Source: an uncultured Bacteroidota bacterium (lineage in GTDB: Bacteria; Bacteroidota; Bacteroidia; Flavobacteriales; Flavobacteriaceae). From it: a DNA stretch of 35,515 nucleotides. Below the pieces are notes generated by a model that saw only the letters and a program-made list of their open reading frames with translations, did no database searches and had not been told where the DNA came from. Shown piece after piece: positions 24,006-33,515 of this stretch. Each line of letters begins with the position of its first letter. Position 1 is the first letter of the stretch. Location of the stretch: positions 1 through 35,515 of the forward strand of contig CAIJXW010000068.1 of the NCBI GenBank assembly GCA_903824755.1. The letters run 5' to 3'. Position numbers and translations under genes: made by a program.

Positions 24006-26294
24006 CTAATTAGATTTTGTTATTTTTTTTCCTTTTTCTTGAGCATCTACAACGGCAACGGCAACCATATTTACCATTTCTTCTACGCTTGCCCCTAATT
24101 GAAAAATATGAACTGGTTTTTCCATTCCTAGCATTATTGGCCCGATAGAATCCACTTTATATAATTCTTTTAATAATTTGTAGGTAATGTTTGCTGCTTC
24201 CAAATTTGGAAAAATCAGCGTATTGATTTTTTTTCCTGCCAATTTTGAAAACGGAAATTTATTTTTTAGCATTTCTTGGTTTAAGGCAAAATCCGCTTGT
24301 AATTCGCCATCAACAAGAATGTCGGGGTGATTGTTGTGCAAATAGGCTACTGCTTGGCTTACTTTTGCCGCACTTTCGTTGCTTGAAGATCCAAAATTTG
24401 AATATGAAATCATTGCTATTACGGGTTCCATTCCAAAAAGTTTTACTGTTTTTGCAGTCATCAAAGCAATTTTGGCCAACTCATCTGCTGTTGGATTTGG
24501 GTTTATTGCAGTATCCGATAAAAACATTGGCCCACGATTGGTCATCATCATATTTGTAGTTGCCACCAATGAAATTCCAGGGGCTTTGTCAATCAACTGA
24601 AGAATTGGTTTCACAACCGATGGATAACTTCTAGAATATCCCGAAACCATAGCGTCTGCATCACCTTGGTTGACCATCATTGCGGCAAAATAATTTCTTT
24701 CTCGCATCCATTTTTGAGCATCTAAAAGCGAAATGCCTTTTCGTTGTCTTGATTTCCAAAAAATAGTGGCGTATTTATTGCGGCGTTTGTCTTCCTCTTT
24801 TGTTTTGGGATCAATAATTGGAATATCGGCTTCAAAACCTATTTCTTCTTTCAATTCCATAATAATTTCTCGGTTTCCTAACAAAATAGGAAATGCAATT
24901 TTATCTTCAAAAGCAATTTGTGCTGCTTTCAATACGTCAAGATGATCCGCTTCGGCAAAAACGACTCTTTTAGGATTTGTTTTTGCTCTATTTGCCAATA
25001 ATCGCACCAGTTTATTATCCGAACCTAATCGGTCTAATAATTCTTCTTCATATTTTTCCCAATCCAAAATAGGATTCAGTGCAACTCCAGATTCCATAGC
25101 TGCTTTTGCAACTGCGGGTGCTACTGTCGAAATTAATCTTGGGTCAAATGGTTTTGGAATAATATAATCTTTTCCGAAAATTAATTTGGTTTCCCCATAC
25201 GCTATATTTACTTGCTCTGGCACCGATTCTTTTGCTAATGCTGCCAATGCTTTTACGGCGGCCATTTTCATGGCTTCATTTATTTTTGTAGCTCGAACAT
25301 CAAGAGCTCCTCTAAAAATATAAGGAAATCCTAAAACATTATTTACTTGGTTCGGGTGGTCTGAACGACCTGTCGCCATAATAATATCTTTGCGAGTAGC
25401 AATTGCTAAATCATAATCTATTTCAGGAATTGGATTTGCCATTGCGAAAACAATTGGTTTTTTTGCCATTCCTAAAAGCATTTCAGGCGAGAGAATATTT
25501 CCTGCAGAAAGTCCCAAAAACACATCAGCTCCTTGAAGTGCTTCCTTCAAAGTTAGGTTTGGTATTCCATTAGAATATTTTTGTTGCAGCGGAGATAAGT
25601 CTGTTCTGGTTGATGACAAAACGCCATCTTTATCAAACATTATTATTTTTTTTGGATCTATTCCCAAAAGCACATAAAGATTGGCACATGCTAATGCTGC
25701 CGAACCCGCTCCAGAAACTACTATTTTTACATCTTTGATTTTTTTGTTTGCAATTTCTAAAGCATTTAACAAAGCTGCTGACGAAATAATTGCTGTTCCG
25801 TGCTGGTCGTCATGCATCACTGGAATATTCAATTCTTCTACTAATCGTCTTTCTATTTCAAAAGATTCGGGTGCTTTTATATCTTCTAAATTAATTCCGC
25901 CAAAAGTGGGAGCTATATTTTTTACTGTTTCAATAAAAGCATCAATGTCTTTTGTGCCTACTTCTATATCAAAAACATCTATGTCGGCAAAGATTTTAAA
26001 CAACAATGCCTTTCCTTCCATTACTGGTTTTGAGGCTTCTGGGCCAATGTCGCCAAGACCTAAAACGGCTGTTCCATTTGTGATTACAGCAACTAAGTTT
26101 CCTTTTGCTGTATATTTATAAACGTTATCAATATCTTTTGCAATTTCCAAACAAGGCTCAGCTACACCAGGAGAATAGGCCAATGACAAATCTCTTTGCG
26201 TAGCATATTTTTTTGTTGGCACAACCTGTATTTTCCCTGGTGTAGGTTTTGCGTGATATAATAAAGCTTCTCTTCTTTTGCGATAGTCATCCAT
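24006..26294 (-). CDS. maeB: NADP-type malic enzyme with C-terminal phosphotransacetylase-like domain
   Basis: Oxidative decarboxylation of malate to pyruvate, cytosolic. 762 residues in two parts. The malic enzyme part (about 1-425) has SPGVAEPC with Y40, K95 in VMEGKALLF, the metal-binding E137-D138 and HDDQHGTA (D162-D163), and the Rossmann motif VSGAGSAALA (193-202). The C-terminal part (about 430-760) resembles phosphotransacetylase (EADHLDVLKAA, YSNFGSSSNESAAKV) and in this family acts in regulation by acetyl-CoA rather than catalysis. Preference for NADP over NAD is inferred from the hybrid type. It stands alone, with a -7 box upstream. Confidence 0.94.
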   Translation of the reverse strand: MDDYRKRREALLYHAKPTPGKIQVVPTKKYATQRDLSLAYSPGVAEPCLEIAKDIDNVYKYTAKGNLVAVITNGTAVLGLGDIGPEASKPVMEGKALLFKIFADIDVFDIEVGTKDIDAFIETVKNIAPTFGGINLEDIKAPESFEIERRLVEELNIPVMHDDQHGTAIISSAALLNALEIANKKIKDVKIVVSGAGSAALACANLYVLLGIDPKKIIMFDKDGVLSSTRTDLSPLQQKYSNGIPNLTLKEALQGADVFLGLSAGNILSPEMLLGMAKKPIVFAMANPIPEIDYDLAIATRKDIIMATGRSDHPNQVNNVLGFPYIFRGALDVRATKINEAMKMAAVKALAALAKESVPEQVNIAYGETKLIFGKDYIIPKPFDPRLISTVAPAVAKAAMESGVALNPILDWEKYEEELLDRLGSDNKLVRLLANRAKTNPKRVVFAEADHLDVLKAAQIAFEDKIAFPILLGNREIIMELKEEIGFEADIPIIDPKTKEEDKRRNKYATIFWKSRQRKGISLLDAQKWMRERNYFAAMMVNQGDADAMVSGYSRSYPSVVKPILQLIDKAPGISLVATTNMMMTNRGPMFLSDTAINPNPTADELAKIALMTAKTVKLFGMEPVIAMISYSNFGSSSNESAAKVSQAVAYLHNNHPDILVDGELQADFALNQEMLKNKFPFSKLAGKKINTLIFPNLEAANITYKLLKELYKVDSIGPIMLGMEKPVHIFQLGASVEEMVNMVAVAVVDAQEKGKKITKSN

Positions 26295-26318
26295 TTGAAT
26301 TGGTTTTATTCTGACTTA

Positions 26319-26326
26319 CAAAGGTA
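26319..26326 (-). promoter_or_regulatory. Candidate -7 box for maeB
   Basis: TACCTTTG on the minus strand, 24 bases before the ATG at 26294. No TTG is found 19-21 bases upstream. Confidence 0.4.
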
Positions 26327-26396
26327 TAAGGTTGGCGTTAAAAAGGAAATATTTATTGGATTAGTTTTATAAAGTTTTCAAAAAAAGTGAAACAAA

Positions 26397-26427
26397 TCGA
26401 TGAAAAATTAGTTTCGATGAAAAATTA
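26397..26427. repeat. Short tandem direct repeat between queG and maeB
   Basis: TCGATGAAAAATTA occurs twice with GTT between (26397-26410 and 26414-26427), a 17-base period. It is in the 176-base gap between queG and maeB, more than 100 bases before the maeB start. A binding site pair is possible, but so is simple duplication. Confidence 0.5.
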
Positions 26428-26470
26428 TTTAGTGTACTTTGATACTCTTGGGCTAAAATAGTAGTGAGAT

Positions 26471-27334
26471 TTAGGGTTTTAAGAAAGTGATATTTCTTTG
26501 TATTCCCTGAAGCTTTGTTCTTTTTACAGCTGAATTATTGAAAACTATTTTGAAGGTTTCTTCTGTAATTTCTTCCCAATCTTTTTTGGACATTTCTAAT
26601 AATCCTGGATTTGGATTAAATAGTGGTTCGTTGTGTGGTTTTGAGAATTTGTTCCACGGACAAACATCTTGGCAAATGTCGCAGCCAAAAGCCCAATCCT
26701 CAAATTTGCCTTTCATTTCTTGGGGGATATTGTCTTTGAGTTCTATTGTAAAATAGGAAATGCACTTGCTGCCATCAACTATATATGGTGCGGCGATTGC
26801 ATCTGTTGGGCAAGCGTCTATACAGGCGGTGCAAGTGCCACAATGGTCTGTTGTTGCCAAATCATATTCTAATTCTAAATCGATAATTAGTTCTGCTATA
26901 AAATAGAAGGAGCCTACTTGTTGCGTTAATAAATTGCTGTTTTTGCCTATCCAGCCAAGTCCACTTTTTGCGGCCCATGCCTTGTCGAGAACGGGGGCAG
27001 AATCTACGAAAGCTCGTCCTGAAACTTCTCCTATGTTTTCTTGAATGGAATAGAGAAATTCTTTTAGTTTTTCTTTTATGATGAAGTGATAGTCTTGTCC
27101 ATAGGCATATTTTGAGATTTTATAGGTGTCTGAATTTTGGATTTCTGATGGGTAATAGTTCAATAATAGAGAGACGACACTTTTTGCATCATCGACTAAT
27201 AGTGTTGGGTTTAGTCGTTTGTCAAAATTATTTTCCATGTAGGCCATTTGCCCGTGATGGTTTTTGTTTAGCCAGTTTTCTAATCGTGGTGCTTCTTGTT
27301 CTAGAAATGCTGCTTTGGATATTCCACAAGACAA
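26471..27334 (-). CDS. queG: Epoxyqueuosine reductase QueG (start uncertain)
   Basis: Cobalamin and Fe-S enzyme that reduces epoxyqueuosine to queuosine in tRNA. Two 4Fe-4S motifs are visible: C165-x2-C168-x2-C171-x3-C175 in [17 protein letters not shown], and C218-x2-C221-x3-C225 with C191. D111 in [11 protein letters not shown] is the likely catalytic acid. The short Bacteroidota form lacks the HEAT-like tail of E. coli QueG. Start: TTG 27334 is the only usual start codon after the in-frame stop. But the frame upstream reads [17 protein letters not shown], a good QueG first helix, so translation probably begins near 27394-27400, where only ATA or ATT codons exist (see findings). Repeat copy B is just upstream. 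Confidence 0.88.
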   Translation of the reverse strand: MSCGISKAAFLEQEAPRLENWLNKNHHGQMAYMENNFDKRLNPTLLVDDAKSVVSLLLNYYPSEIQNSDTYKISKYAYGQDYHFIIKEKLKEFLYSIQENIGEVSGRAFVDSAPVLDKAWAAKSGLGWIGKNSNLLTQQVGSFYFIAELIIDLELEYDLATTDHCGTCTACIDACPTDAIAAPYIVDGSKCISYFTIELKDNIPQEMKGKFEDWAFGCDICQDVCPWNKFSKPHNEPLFNPNPGLLEMSKKDWEEITEETFKIVFNNSAVKRTKLQGIQRNITFLKP

Positions 27335-27419
27335 AAACCCGAGGCGTTTGGCTTCGGATTTGATGAATTGTGTGTATTTAGATTTTTGTTCTATAATAAT
27401 AAATATTCTTGTGCATCGA

Positions 27420-27511
27420 ATGTGTTTTAGCCCTGATAGGAGCGGTATCCCTTTTTATTGTGAGGCACGAACAATAAAAAGGATTTAGCGGATAGCAGGA
27501 ATAGCTCCAAA
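27420..27511 (-). repeat. Palindromic intergenic repeat, copy B
   Basis: On the minus strand it runs from TTTGGAGCTA, directly after the ruvB stop codon, to GGGCTAAA (27433-27426) and a trailing ACAT. The core is a perfect 12-bp stem, 27450-27461 with 27471-27482, with a nine-base loop. The outer arms are themselves imperfectly complementary (CCTGCTATCCGC against GCTCCTATCAGG). The same ends flank a different stem in copy A at 1036-1125. It fills the ruvB-queG gap and could terminate or attenuate ruvB transcription. Confidence 0.7.
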
Positions 27512-28534
27512 TTAAAAAAGTCCTCCTTGTATGTTTGTTTTGATTTTGCCTAAATGTTTATAGGCTTTTTCGGTAACTTCTCGTCCTCTGGGGGTTCTCA
27601 TGATGAATCCTTCTTGAATTAGAAATGGTTCATAAACTTCTTCGATTGTTTCGCTGCTTTCGGAAACGGCGGTTGCTAATGTTGACAATCCGACTGGGCC
27701 TCCTTTAAATTTGTCGATTATTGTGTTTAGGATTTTGTTGTCCATTTCGTCTAATCCGTGTGCATCGACATTTAATGCTTTTAGTGCATATTTTGCAATT
27801 TCGATGTCGATTTTTCCATTTCCTTTGATTTGTGCAAAATCACGAACGCGTCTCAGAAGTGCGTTGGCAATTCGAGGTGTTCCTCTGCTTCTACCCGCTA
27901 TTTCGATGGCGGCTTCCATGGTGATTGGCATTTTTATTATGGCAGAACTTCTTTCTACGATTGAGGTTAGAAGTTCGGTGGTATAATATTGCAATCGGCT
28001 TTGGATTCCGAATCTGGCTCGCATTGGTGCGGTGAGTAGGCCGGAACGGGTGGTGGCACCGACTAGTGTGAATGGGTTTAGGTTGATTTGAACAGATCGG
28101 GCGTTTGGGCCTGATTCTATCATAATGTCTATTTTGAAGTCTTCCATTGCCGAATATAAATATTCTTCTACGATGGGACTGAGTCGGTGAATTTCGTCAA
28201 TAAACAAGACGTCTCTTTCTTCGAGGTTTGTCAATAGCCCTGCTAAATCTCCGGGTTTGTCTAGCACTGGACCTGAAGTTATTTTTATTCCTACGCCTAA
28301 TTCATTGGCCAAAATATTTGCCAAAGTTGTTTTTCCTAAACCTGGCGGCCCATGAAAAAGTGTATGATCGAGGGCTTCATTTCTTTGATTTGCGGCTTCG
28401 ACAAATACTTTTAGGTTTTCTAATATTTGGTCTTGGCCTGCAAAATCGTCAAAAGAAAGTGGTCTTAATCTTTTTTCGAGATCAAGTTCTTCGGGATTAA
28501 AATTATTGTTTGTAGGGTCTAAATTTTCATTCAT
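27512..28534 (-). CDS. ruvB: Holliday junction branch migration ATPase RuvB
   Basis: A 340-residue AAA+ motor that drives branch migration with RuvA. Walker A is GPPGLGKT (62-69), Walker B with DEIH is at 113-116, and the sensor region [18 protein letters not shown] follows, then the winged-helix domain near the C-terminus ([20 protein letters not shown]). Length is normal. The -7 box TATATTTG ends only about five bases before the ATG, so the message may be leaderless. Repeat copy B begins immediately after the stop codon. Confidence 0.96.
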   Translation of the reverse strand: MNENLDPTNNNFNPEELDLEKRLRPLSFDDFAGQDQILENLKVFVEAANQRNEALDHTLFHGPPGLGKTTLANILANELGVGIKITSGPVLDKPGDLAGLLTNLEERDVLFIDEIHRLSPIVEEYLYSAMEDFKIDIMIESGPNARSVQINLNPFTLVGATTRSGLLTAPMRARFGIQSRLQYYTTELLTSIVERSSAIIKMPITMEAAIEIAGRSRGTPRIANALLRRVRDFAQIKGNGKIDIEIAKYALKALNVDAHGLDEMDNKILNTIIDKFKGGPVGLSTLATAVSESSETIEEVYEPFLIQEGFIMRTPRGREVTEKAYKHLGKIKTNIQGGLF

Positions 28535-28538
28535 ATTA

Positions 28539-28546
28539 CAAATATA
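28539..28546 (-). promoter_or_regulatory. Candidate -7 box for ruvB
   Basis: TATATTTG on the minus strand ends at 28539, five bases from the A of the ATG at 28534. If used, transcription starts at or next to the start codon. Confidence 0.4.
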
Positions 28547-28565
28547 GGAAAGTTATGTGCAAATA

Positions 28566-28595
28566 AAAATGCCTTTCGGTTGGGAAAGGCATTTT
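28566..28595 (-). terminator. Terminator of the act-ctaCD operon
   Basis: AAAATGCCTTTC pairs perfectly with GAAAGGCATTTT (12 bp) around a six-base loop, 18 bases past the ctaD stop. On the minus strand the stem ends in a five-base T tract. Confidence 0.7.
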
Positions 28596-28612
28596 AGTAG
28601 TATTTATTTTGA

Positions 28613-30409
28613 TTAGTGATGAAGTTGTTCTTCTCCTTTTTTCATCGGTATATTTTGAGGAACGAAATCATCATCATGACCTGGTTTGCTATAATCATAA
28701 GGCCATCTGTGAACGTGAGGAATTTCTCCTGGCCAGTTTCCATGAATGTGTTCTATTGGTGCAGTCCATTCTAATGTATTTGATTTCCATGGATTTTGTA
28801 CTGTTTTCTTTCCGTAGAAAATACTACTAAAGAAATTGTATAAGAACACTAATTGGAACACGCCGCCGATTAATGCAAATGTTGTTATTAGTACGTTTAC
28901 GTTTTGCAAATCATCGAACAACGGAAAGTTTGTGTTGGTATAATAACGTCTTGGCAATCCTGCCATTCCAATAAAGTGCATTGGAAAAAACACTCCATAG
29001 GCACAAATTGCGGTGACCCAAAAGTGAACATATCCTAGATTTTTGTTCAACATTCTTCCGAACATTTTTGGAAACCAGTGATAGATTCCAGCAAACATTC
29101 CATATAGTGCAGATATTCCCATCACTAAGTGAAAGTGGGCAACAACAAAATAGGTATCGTGAACATTGATGTCTAGTGTGCTATCTCCAAGAATAATCCC
29201 GGTTAGTCCACCCGTTATAAATGTAGAAACCAATCCAATAGAGAATAGCATGGCTGGGTTTAATTGCAGATTACCTTTCCAAAGAGTGGTGATATAATTG
29301 AATGCTTTTACGGCAGACGGAATTGCAATTAATAGTGTTGTGAACGTAAATACGGATCCTAAAAATGGATTCATTCCAGAAATAAACATGTGGTGTCCCC
29401 ATACGATTGTTGACAAAAATGCTATGGCAAGAATGGACATAATCATGGCTCTGTAACCAAAAATTGGTTTTCGAGAATTGGTTGCTATTACTTCAGAAGT
29501 TATTCCTAATGCGGGTAAAAGAACGATATATACTTCAGGGTGTCCTAAAAACCAAAATAAGTGTTCAAATAATACTGGTGATCCACCTTGATTGTGCAAA
29601 ACTTCGCCTGCGATATATATATCTGAAAGGAAGAAAGAAGTGCCAAAACTTCTATCCATTATTAGCATTAATGCCGCAGATAATAATACTGGGAAAGATA
29701 CTACTCCAATTATTGCAGTTACAAAAAATGCCCAGATAGTCAAAGGTAATCTGGTCATTGACATTCCTTTTGTTCTAAGATTAATTACTGTAACGATATA
29801 ATTTAAAGACCCTAAAAGTGAAGATGCAATAAATATTGCCATAGAAACTAACCACAATGTCATTCCCATTCCTGACCCTGGAATTGCTTGAGGCAAAGCA
29901 CTTAGCGGAGGGTATATTGTCCAACCTGCTGATGCTGGTCCTGCTTCGACAAATAGTGAAGAAACCATGACAACGCTTGAAACAAAAAACAACCAATATG
30001 AAATCATATTTAGTGTTCCTGAGGCCATATCTCTGGCGCCAATTTGCAGTGGAATTAATAAATTACTGAAGGTTCCACTGAGTGCGGCGGTCAAAACGAA
30101 GAAGACCATAATGGTTCCGTGAATGGTTACTAATGCCAAATAAATATCGTTAGTCATTATTCCATTTGGTGCAAATTTATCGCCCAATAATACGTTGAAT
30201 AATTTGAAGGATTCTTCTGGCCATGCCAACTGCATTCTGAAAAGCATTGACATTCCAACGCCAATGATACCCATAATAACACCTGTAATTAGGTATTGTT
30301 TTGCGATCATTTTATGGTCGATACTAAAGATGTATTTCGTTATGAAAGTATCTTTATGATGGTGTTCGTGTTCGTGATCGTGTCCGTGATCGTGACCTTC
30401 TGCTGACAT
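28613..30409 (-). CDS. ctaD: Cytochrome c oxidase subunit I
   Basis: Catalytic subunit of the aa3-type oxidase, 598 residues with at least twelve helices. Motifs: FWFLGHPEVYIVLLPALG with the cross-linked His-Tyr pair near CuB, WGHHMF for the CuB histidines, and HDTYFVVAHFHLVMG for the heme ligands. It reduces O2 to water and pumps protons. The N-terminus is unusual: residues 6-18 contain eight histidines alternating with D, E and G, before the first conserved segment (FSIDHKMIAKQYL). It lies 28 bases after ctaC and is the last gene of the operon, followed by a terminator. Confidence 0.96.
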   Translation of the reverse strand: MSAEGHDHGHDHEHEHHHKDTFITKYIFSIDHKMIAKQYLITGVIMGIIGVGMSMLFRMQLAWPEESFKLFNVLLGDKFAPNGIMTNDIYLALVTIHGTIMVFFVLTAALSGTFSNLLIPLQIGARDMASGTLNMISYWLFFVSSVVMVSSLFVEAGPASAGWTIYPPLSALPQAIPGSGMGMTLWLVSMAIFIASSLLGSLNYIVTVINLRTKGMSMTRLPLTIWAFFVTAIIGVVSFPVLLSAALMLIMDRSFGTSFFLSDIYIAGEVLHNQGGSPVLFEHLFWFLGHPEVYIVLLPALGITSEVIATNSRKPIFGYRAMIMSILAIAFLSTIVWGHHMFISGMNPFLGSVFTFTTLLIAIPSAVKAFNYITTLWKGNLQLNPAMLFSIGLVSTFITGGLTGIILGDSTLDINVHDTYFVVAHFHLVMGISALYGMFAGIYHWFPKMFGRMLNKNLGYVHFWVTAICAYGVFFPMHFIGMAGLPRRYYTNTNFPLFDDLQNVNVLITTFALIGGVFQLVFLYNFFSSIFYGKKTVQNPWKSNTLEWTAPIEHIHGNWPGEIPHVHRWPYDYSKPGHDDDFVPQNIPMKKGEEQLHH

Positions 30410-30437
30410 ATATTTTTTCTTTAAATTTTTATCAATA

Positions 30438-31592
30438 TTATTTCATTGCAACCTTATTGGCAGCGACAACATTTTCTGTTTTTGAGGAATCAACTGGTGT
30501 TTCGCCTTCTACTGGAGCAGGCGTCTTTGCAGCTTTTACTTCTTGAACGACAGTTGCTTTTTCCTTTAGCCATTTTTTATAGTCTTCTGGAGTATCTACT
30601 ATAATTTTCATTTGCATATTATAGTGAGAAACGCCACAAATTTTATTACAAAGTAGCAAATAATCAAATGTATAAGGATCAAGTGCTGTTTCTCCTTTAG
30701 CAACTAGTTCGGCACTCTTTTTAGTTCGGATTGCGTTGATGTTTGCTACCTTATCTATCATGTAAGGCAACTCTCTATATTCATCAGTGGTATAGGTTGG
30801 TGTGAAGGCAAATTCGGTTACCATTCCTGGAACACAATTCATTTGAGCTCTAAAATAGGGCATAAAAGCAGAGTGTAATACATCTTGAGAACGCATTTTG
30901 AAGTGAATTTTTTTACCTTTTGGTATATGTAATTCGCTTACTACAATATCATCTTGAGCATAAGGGTCTTCTAGGTCAACTCCTAATGTGTTTACGCCTT
31001 CTATATATCTTACATTTGCTTTTCCAAGAACTTCGTCTGCTCCTGCATATCTTGCAGTCCATTTGAATTGTTGTGCATATAATTCAACAACTACGGTATC
31101 TTCATCATCATCGATAAACATAATATTTGTCCATGCATACAACCCATAAAGAATTAATCCTGCTAGAACGATGGCTGGAATAATACTCCATATCGCTTCT
31201 AATTTATTATTATCTGCAAAATATAGTGCTTTATTGTTTTTGTTCCCTCTGTATTTGAAGGCAAAATAATGTAAAAGAACTTGAGTAATGGCTTGAACAA
31301 TAAAAATCAATACCCATGTGATATTCATTAAATTGTCAATTTGTGGCCCGTGTTCGGAAGCTGGAGTGTGAAGTACTAAATTTCCCCATTTCAACAATCC
31401 ATAAATAGTGAATATGTATATAAATGCAAGAAAACCAAACATTAAATACCCCTGAACGTTATTATCATTATCGTTAGCAACTTGCGAATCATCTGAAACT
31501 TCGCCTACTTGGGTTAGATCGAATATTTTCGTTAATTGCCATAAGGCAATGGATAATAAAACTAAAACTATAATTACCAACAAACTTGTCAT
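30438..31592 (-). CDS. ctaC: Cytochrome c oxidase subunit II with CuA site
   Basis: 384 residues. Hydrophobic segments are at about 3-20, 48-68, 90-110 and 133-152, followed by a periplasmic cupredoxin domain. The CuA ligands are all there: H240 (DVLHSAFMP), C315, C319, H323 and M326 in CNKICGVSHYNM. This marks the enzyme as a cytochrome c rather than a quinol oxidase. The first hydrophobic segment, ahead of the usual two-helix hairpin, is an extra; the C-terminal 35 residues are an Ala/Pro/Lys-rich tail. Its copper is presumably supplied by the SCO module at 9.0-11.2 kb. It lies 19 bases after actF. Confidence 0.95.
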   Translation of the reverse strand: MTSLLVIIVLVLLSIALWQLTKIFDLTQVGEVSDDSQVANDNDNNVQGYLMFGFLAFIYIFTIYGLLKWGNLVLHTPASEHGPQIDNLMNITWVLIFIVQAITQVLLHYFAFKYRGNKNNKALYFADNNKLEAIWSIIPAIVLAGLILYGLYAWTNIMFIDDDEDTVVVELYAQQFKWTARYAGADEVLGKANVRYIEGVNTLGVDLEDPYAQDDIVVSELHIPKGKKIHFKMRSQDVLHSAFMPYFRAQMNCVPGMVTEFAFTPTYTTDEYRELPYMIDKVANINAIRTKKSAELVAKGETALDPYTFDYLLLCNKICGVSHYNMQMKIIVDTPEDYKKWLKEKATVVQEVKAAKTPAPVEGETPVDSSKTENVVAANKVAMK

Positions 31593-31611
31593 CTGTTTTT
31601 TTCTTTAAATA

Positions 31612-32934
31612 TTAATAATGAAAATGTTTGCTTTCCTCAATGAATGGGTTTCTTTTTGGAAGCAGTGGGGCTTTTGATAGAGCTGAAAATACTACAAAAA
31701 CGAATAATCCGAAGAAGAAAAATAGTGCGCCAATTTCTGGAACTCCAATAAACCATTGGTCTCCAACTGTTCCTGGCATAATCATATTGAAAAAGTCAAT
31801 ATAATGTCCTAATAATATTACAATACCTGCCATTACTAGAATCCATGTAATTCTTTTGAAATCGGTATTAATTAATATTAATAGTGGAAATACAAAATTC
31901 ATAACTACTGCTCCAAAGAATGGTAATCTATATAATTCTATTCTTGTAACGAAATAGGTTATTTCTTCGGGAATATTGGCATACCAAATAAGCATAAATT
32001 GTGAAAACCATAGGTAGGTCCAGAAAACACTAATACCGAACATAAACTTTGCTAAATCATGAATATGACTTGTATTTACGTTTTCTAAATATCCTTTTGA
32101 TTTTAGATATAATGTTACCATTGCAATAGTTGTAATTCCGCTCACGAAGAAGCTAGCAAATACATACCACCCAAATAAGGTGCTAAACCAGTGTGGGTCG
32201 ATTGACATTATCCAATCCCAAGACATTATTGATTCTGTAACGATAAAGAATACTAAGAATAGAGCTGACATTTTAAAGTTTTTCTTGTAGAAAGAATCAT
32301 CGTTAGCTTCATCTTGGGCTAAACAATTTTTTCTTGAAAAATAACGATATAGATTCCACCCTATCAAGAAAATTGCAGCTCTAATAATCCAGAACGGAAA
32401 ATTCAAATAGCCTGATTTCGCTTGAATTAATTTGTCTTCGGCTACTACTTCAGGGTCTAACCATACAAATAAGTGGTTAAAATGTAAACCGCATAGGATT
32501 AATAACAGGAAGAAAAGTACAGATCCTACTGGAAGATAAGCTGTGATTCCTTGCATAACTCTAAATAACACAGGAGACCAACCGGCTTGAGCCACTTGCT
32601 GTATTGCATAAAAAGCTAAAACCCCCATTGAAACTAGCAAAAAGAAAATACATGAAACATATAATGCTGCCCATGGTTTGTTTTGTAATTGTTTTAAAAC
32701 ATGCTCTAAATGTGCTTCATGTTCAGCATGTTGAGTTTTGTTTTCAACAGCTGATGATTCATGATGAGCAGAAGTACTAGCTTCGTGATTTCCTCCATGT
32801 TCAGTTGAGGCTAGAATTTTTTCAACATCGTGAATGTCTTTTGGTGCAGCGAAAAAACCATAACCAATTCCAAGAGCTCCGATTAGCATTAGAATGAGAG
32901 AAAAAGTTTTTAATTTACTTGAAAATGTGTACAT
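31612..32934 (-). CDS. actF: Alternative complex III subunit ActF (quinone-binding NrfD-like subunit 2)
   Basis: A 440-residue inner-membrane protein of alternative complex III, which oxidises menaquinol and reduces cytochrome c. About ten helices are visible; the first is at 9-28. Between the first two is a His/Glu-rich loop (about 45-85: HGGNHE, HHES, HAEHEAHLEH). Later segments such as SIMSWDWIMSIDPHWFSTLF are typical of the ActF type. It is 26 bases after actE. Function is inferred from the well-known act gene order. Confidence 0.92.
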   Translation of the reverse strand: MYTFSSKLKTFSLILMLIGALGIGYGFFAAPKDIHDVEKILASTEHGGNHEASTSAHHESSAVENKTQHAEHEAHLEHVLKQLQNKPWAALYVSCIFFLLVSMGVLAFYAIQQVAQAGWSPVLFRVMQGITAYLPVGSVLFFLLLILCGLHFNHLFVWLDPEVVAEDKLIQAKSGYLNFPFWIIRAAIFLIGWNLYRYFSRKNCLAQDEANDDSFYKKNFKMSALFLVFFIVTESIMSWDWIMSIDPHWFSTLFGWYVFASFFVSGITTIAMVTLYLKSKGYLENVNTSHIHDLAKFMFGISVFWTYLWFSQFMLIWYANIPEEITYFVTRIELYRLPFFGAVVMNFVFPLLILINTDFKRITWILVMAGIVILLGHYIDFFNMIMPGTVGDQWFIGVPEIGALFFFFGLFVFVVFSALSKAPLLPKRNPFIEESKHFHY

Positions 32935-32960
32935 ATCTATTGAGATGAGTTATTCTTTAA

Positions 32961-33509
32961 TTATTGTTCGTTTCTTAGTTTTAGCACATAGGCAGAAACC
33001 AACCAACGTTCATGAGAGCTTAATTGATTTGCGTAGGATCCCATTGCGTTAAGTCCAAAAGTTTGTACATGAAAAATACTTCCTTCAGTTATTGGACGGT
33101 CTTTATAACTTGGTACTCCCAAATATTTTCCTTGCGTTACAAGTTTCCCTTTTCCATCTCCTTTATCACCGTGACAAATTGAGCAATAAATTCCGTATAA
33201 TTCTTTTGAAGTATCCATGTCTTTTGAAGACAGGGTATCCAGTGGAGATTTCAAATTTGCTTTGGCTAATTCATAACCAGCTGTTGAATTTTCATATTCG
33301 TAGGTTTCAAAACCTCTTTTTATTGAACCATTTGCTGGAAGTTGTCCTTCTTTGCCATCTTTGAATGCGTTGGATTCTGAATATGTTTCATAGGCAACTG
33401 ATTCATACATGTTTGGCATGTATTGATAGTTTGGGTTTTTCGTGTCGTGGCAAGAAGTTACTAATGCAGACAACGTTATTAGCAGTGCTATATTATATAT
33501 GTTTTTCAT
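32961..33509 (-). CDS. actE: Alternative complex III subunit ActE, monoheme cytochrome c lipoprotein
   Basis: A 182-residue exported lipoprotein: a short hydrophobic signal with a lipobox ending at C20 (LVTSC), then the heme c site C109-S-I-C112-H113 in CSICHGDKGDGKG. The likely distal methionine is in the stretch FGLNAMGSYANQLS. It carries electrons from the quinol-oxidising core of alternative complex III towards the oxidase. It has six bases between it and actD. Confidence 0.93.
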   Translation of the reverse strand: MKNIYNIALLITLSALVTSCHDTKNPNYQYMPNMYESVAYETYSESNAFKDGKEGQLPANGSIKRGFETYEYENSTAGYELAKANLKSPLDTLSSKDMDTSKELYGIYCSICHGDKGDGKGKLVTQGKYLGVPSYKDRPITEGSIFHVQTFGLNAMGSYANQLSSHERWLVSAYVLKLRNEQ

Positions 33510-33515
33510 ATCTAA

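Noticed and set aside
25681..26121. Plus-strand ORF of 146 codons opposite maeB
   Set aside because: It lies wholly inside the conserved malic enzyme domain on the other strand and has no start signal or family resemblance.
26448..26460. TTGGGCTAAAATA resembles the GGGCTAAA end of the palindromic repeat
   Set aside because: No GGAGCTA end, hairpin or matching spacing is nearby, and it is antisense to the flanking genes; most likely chance.
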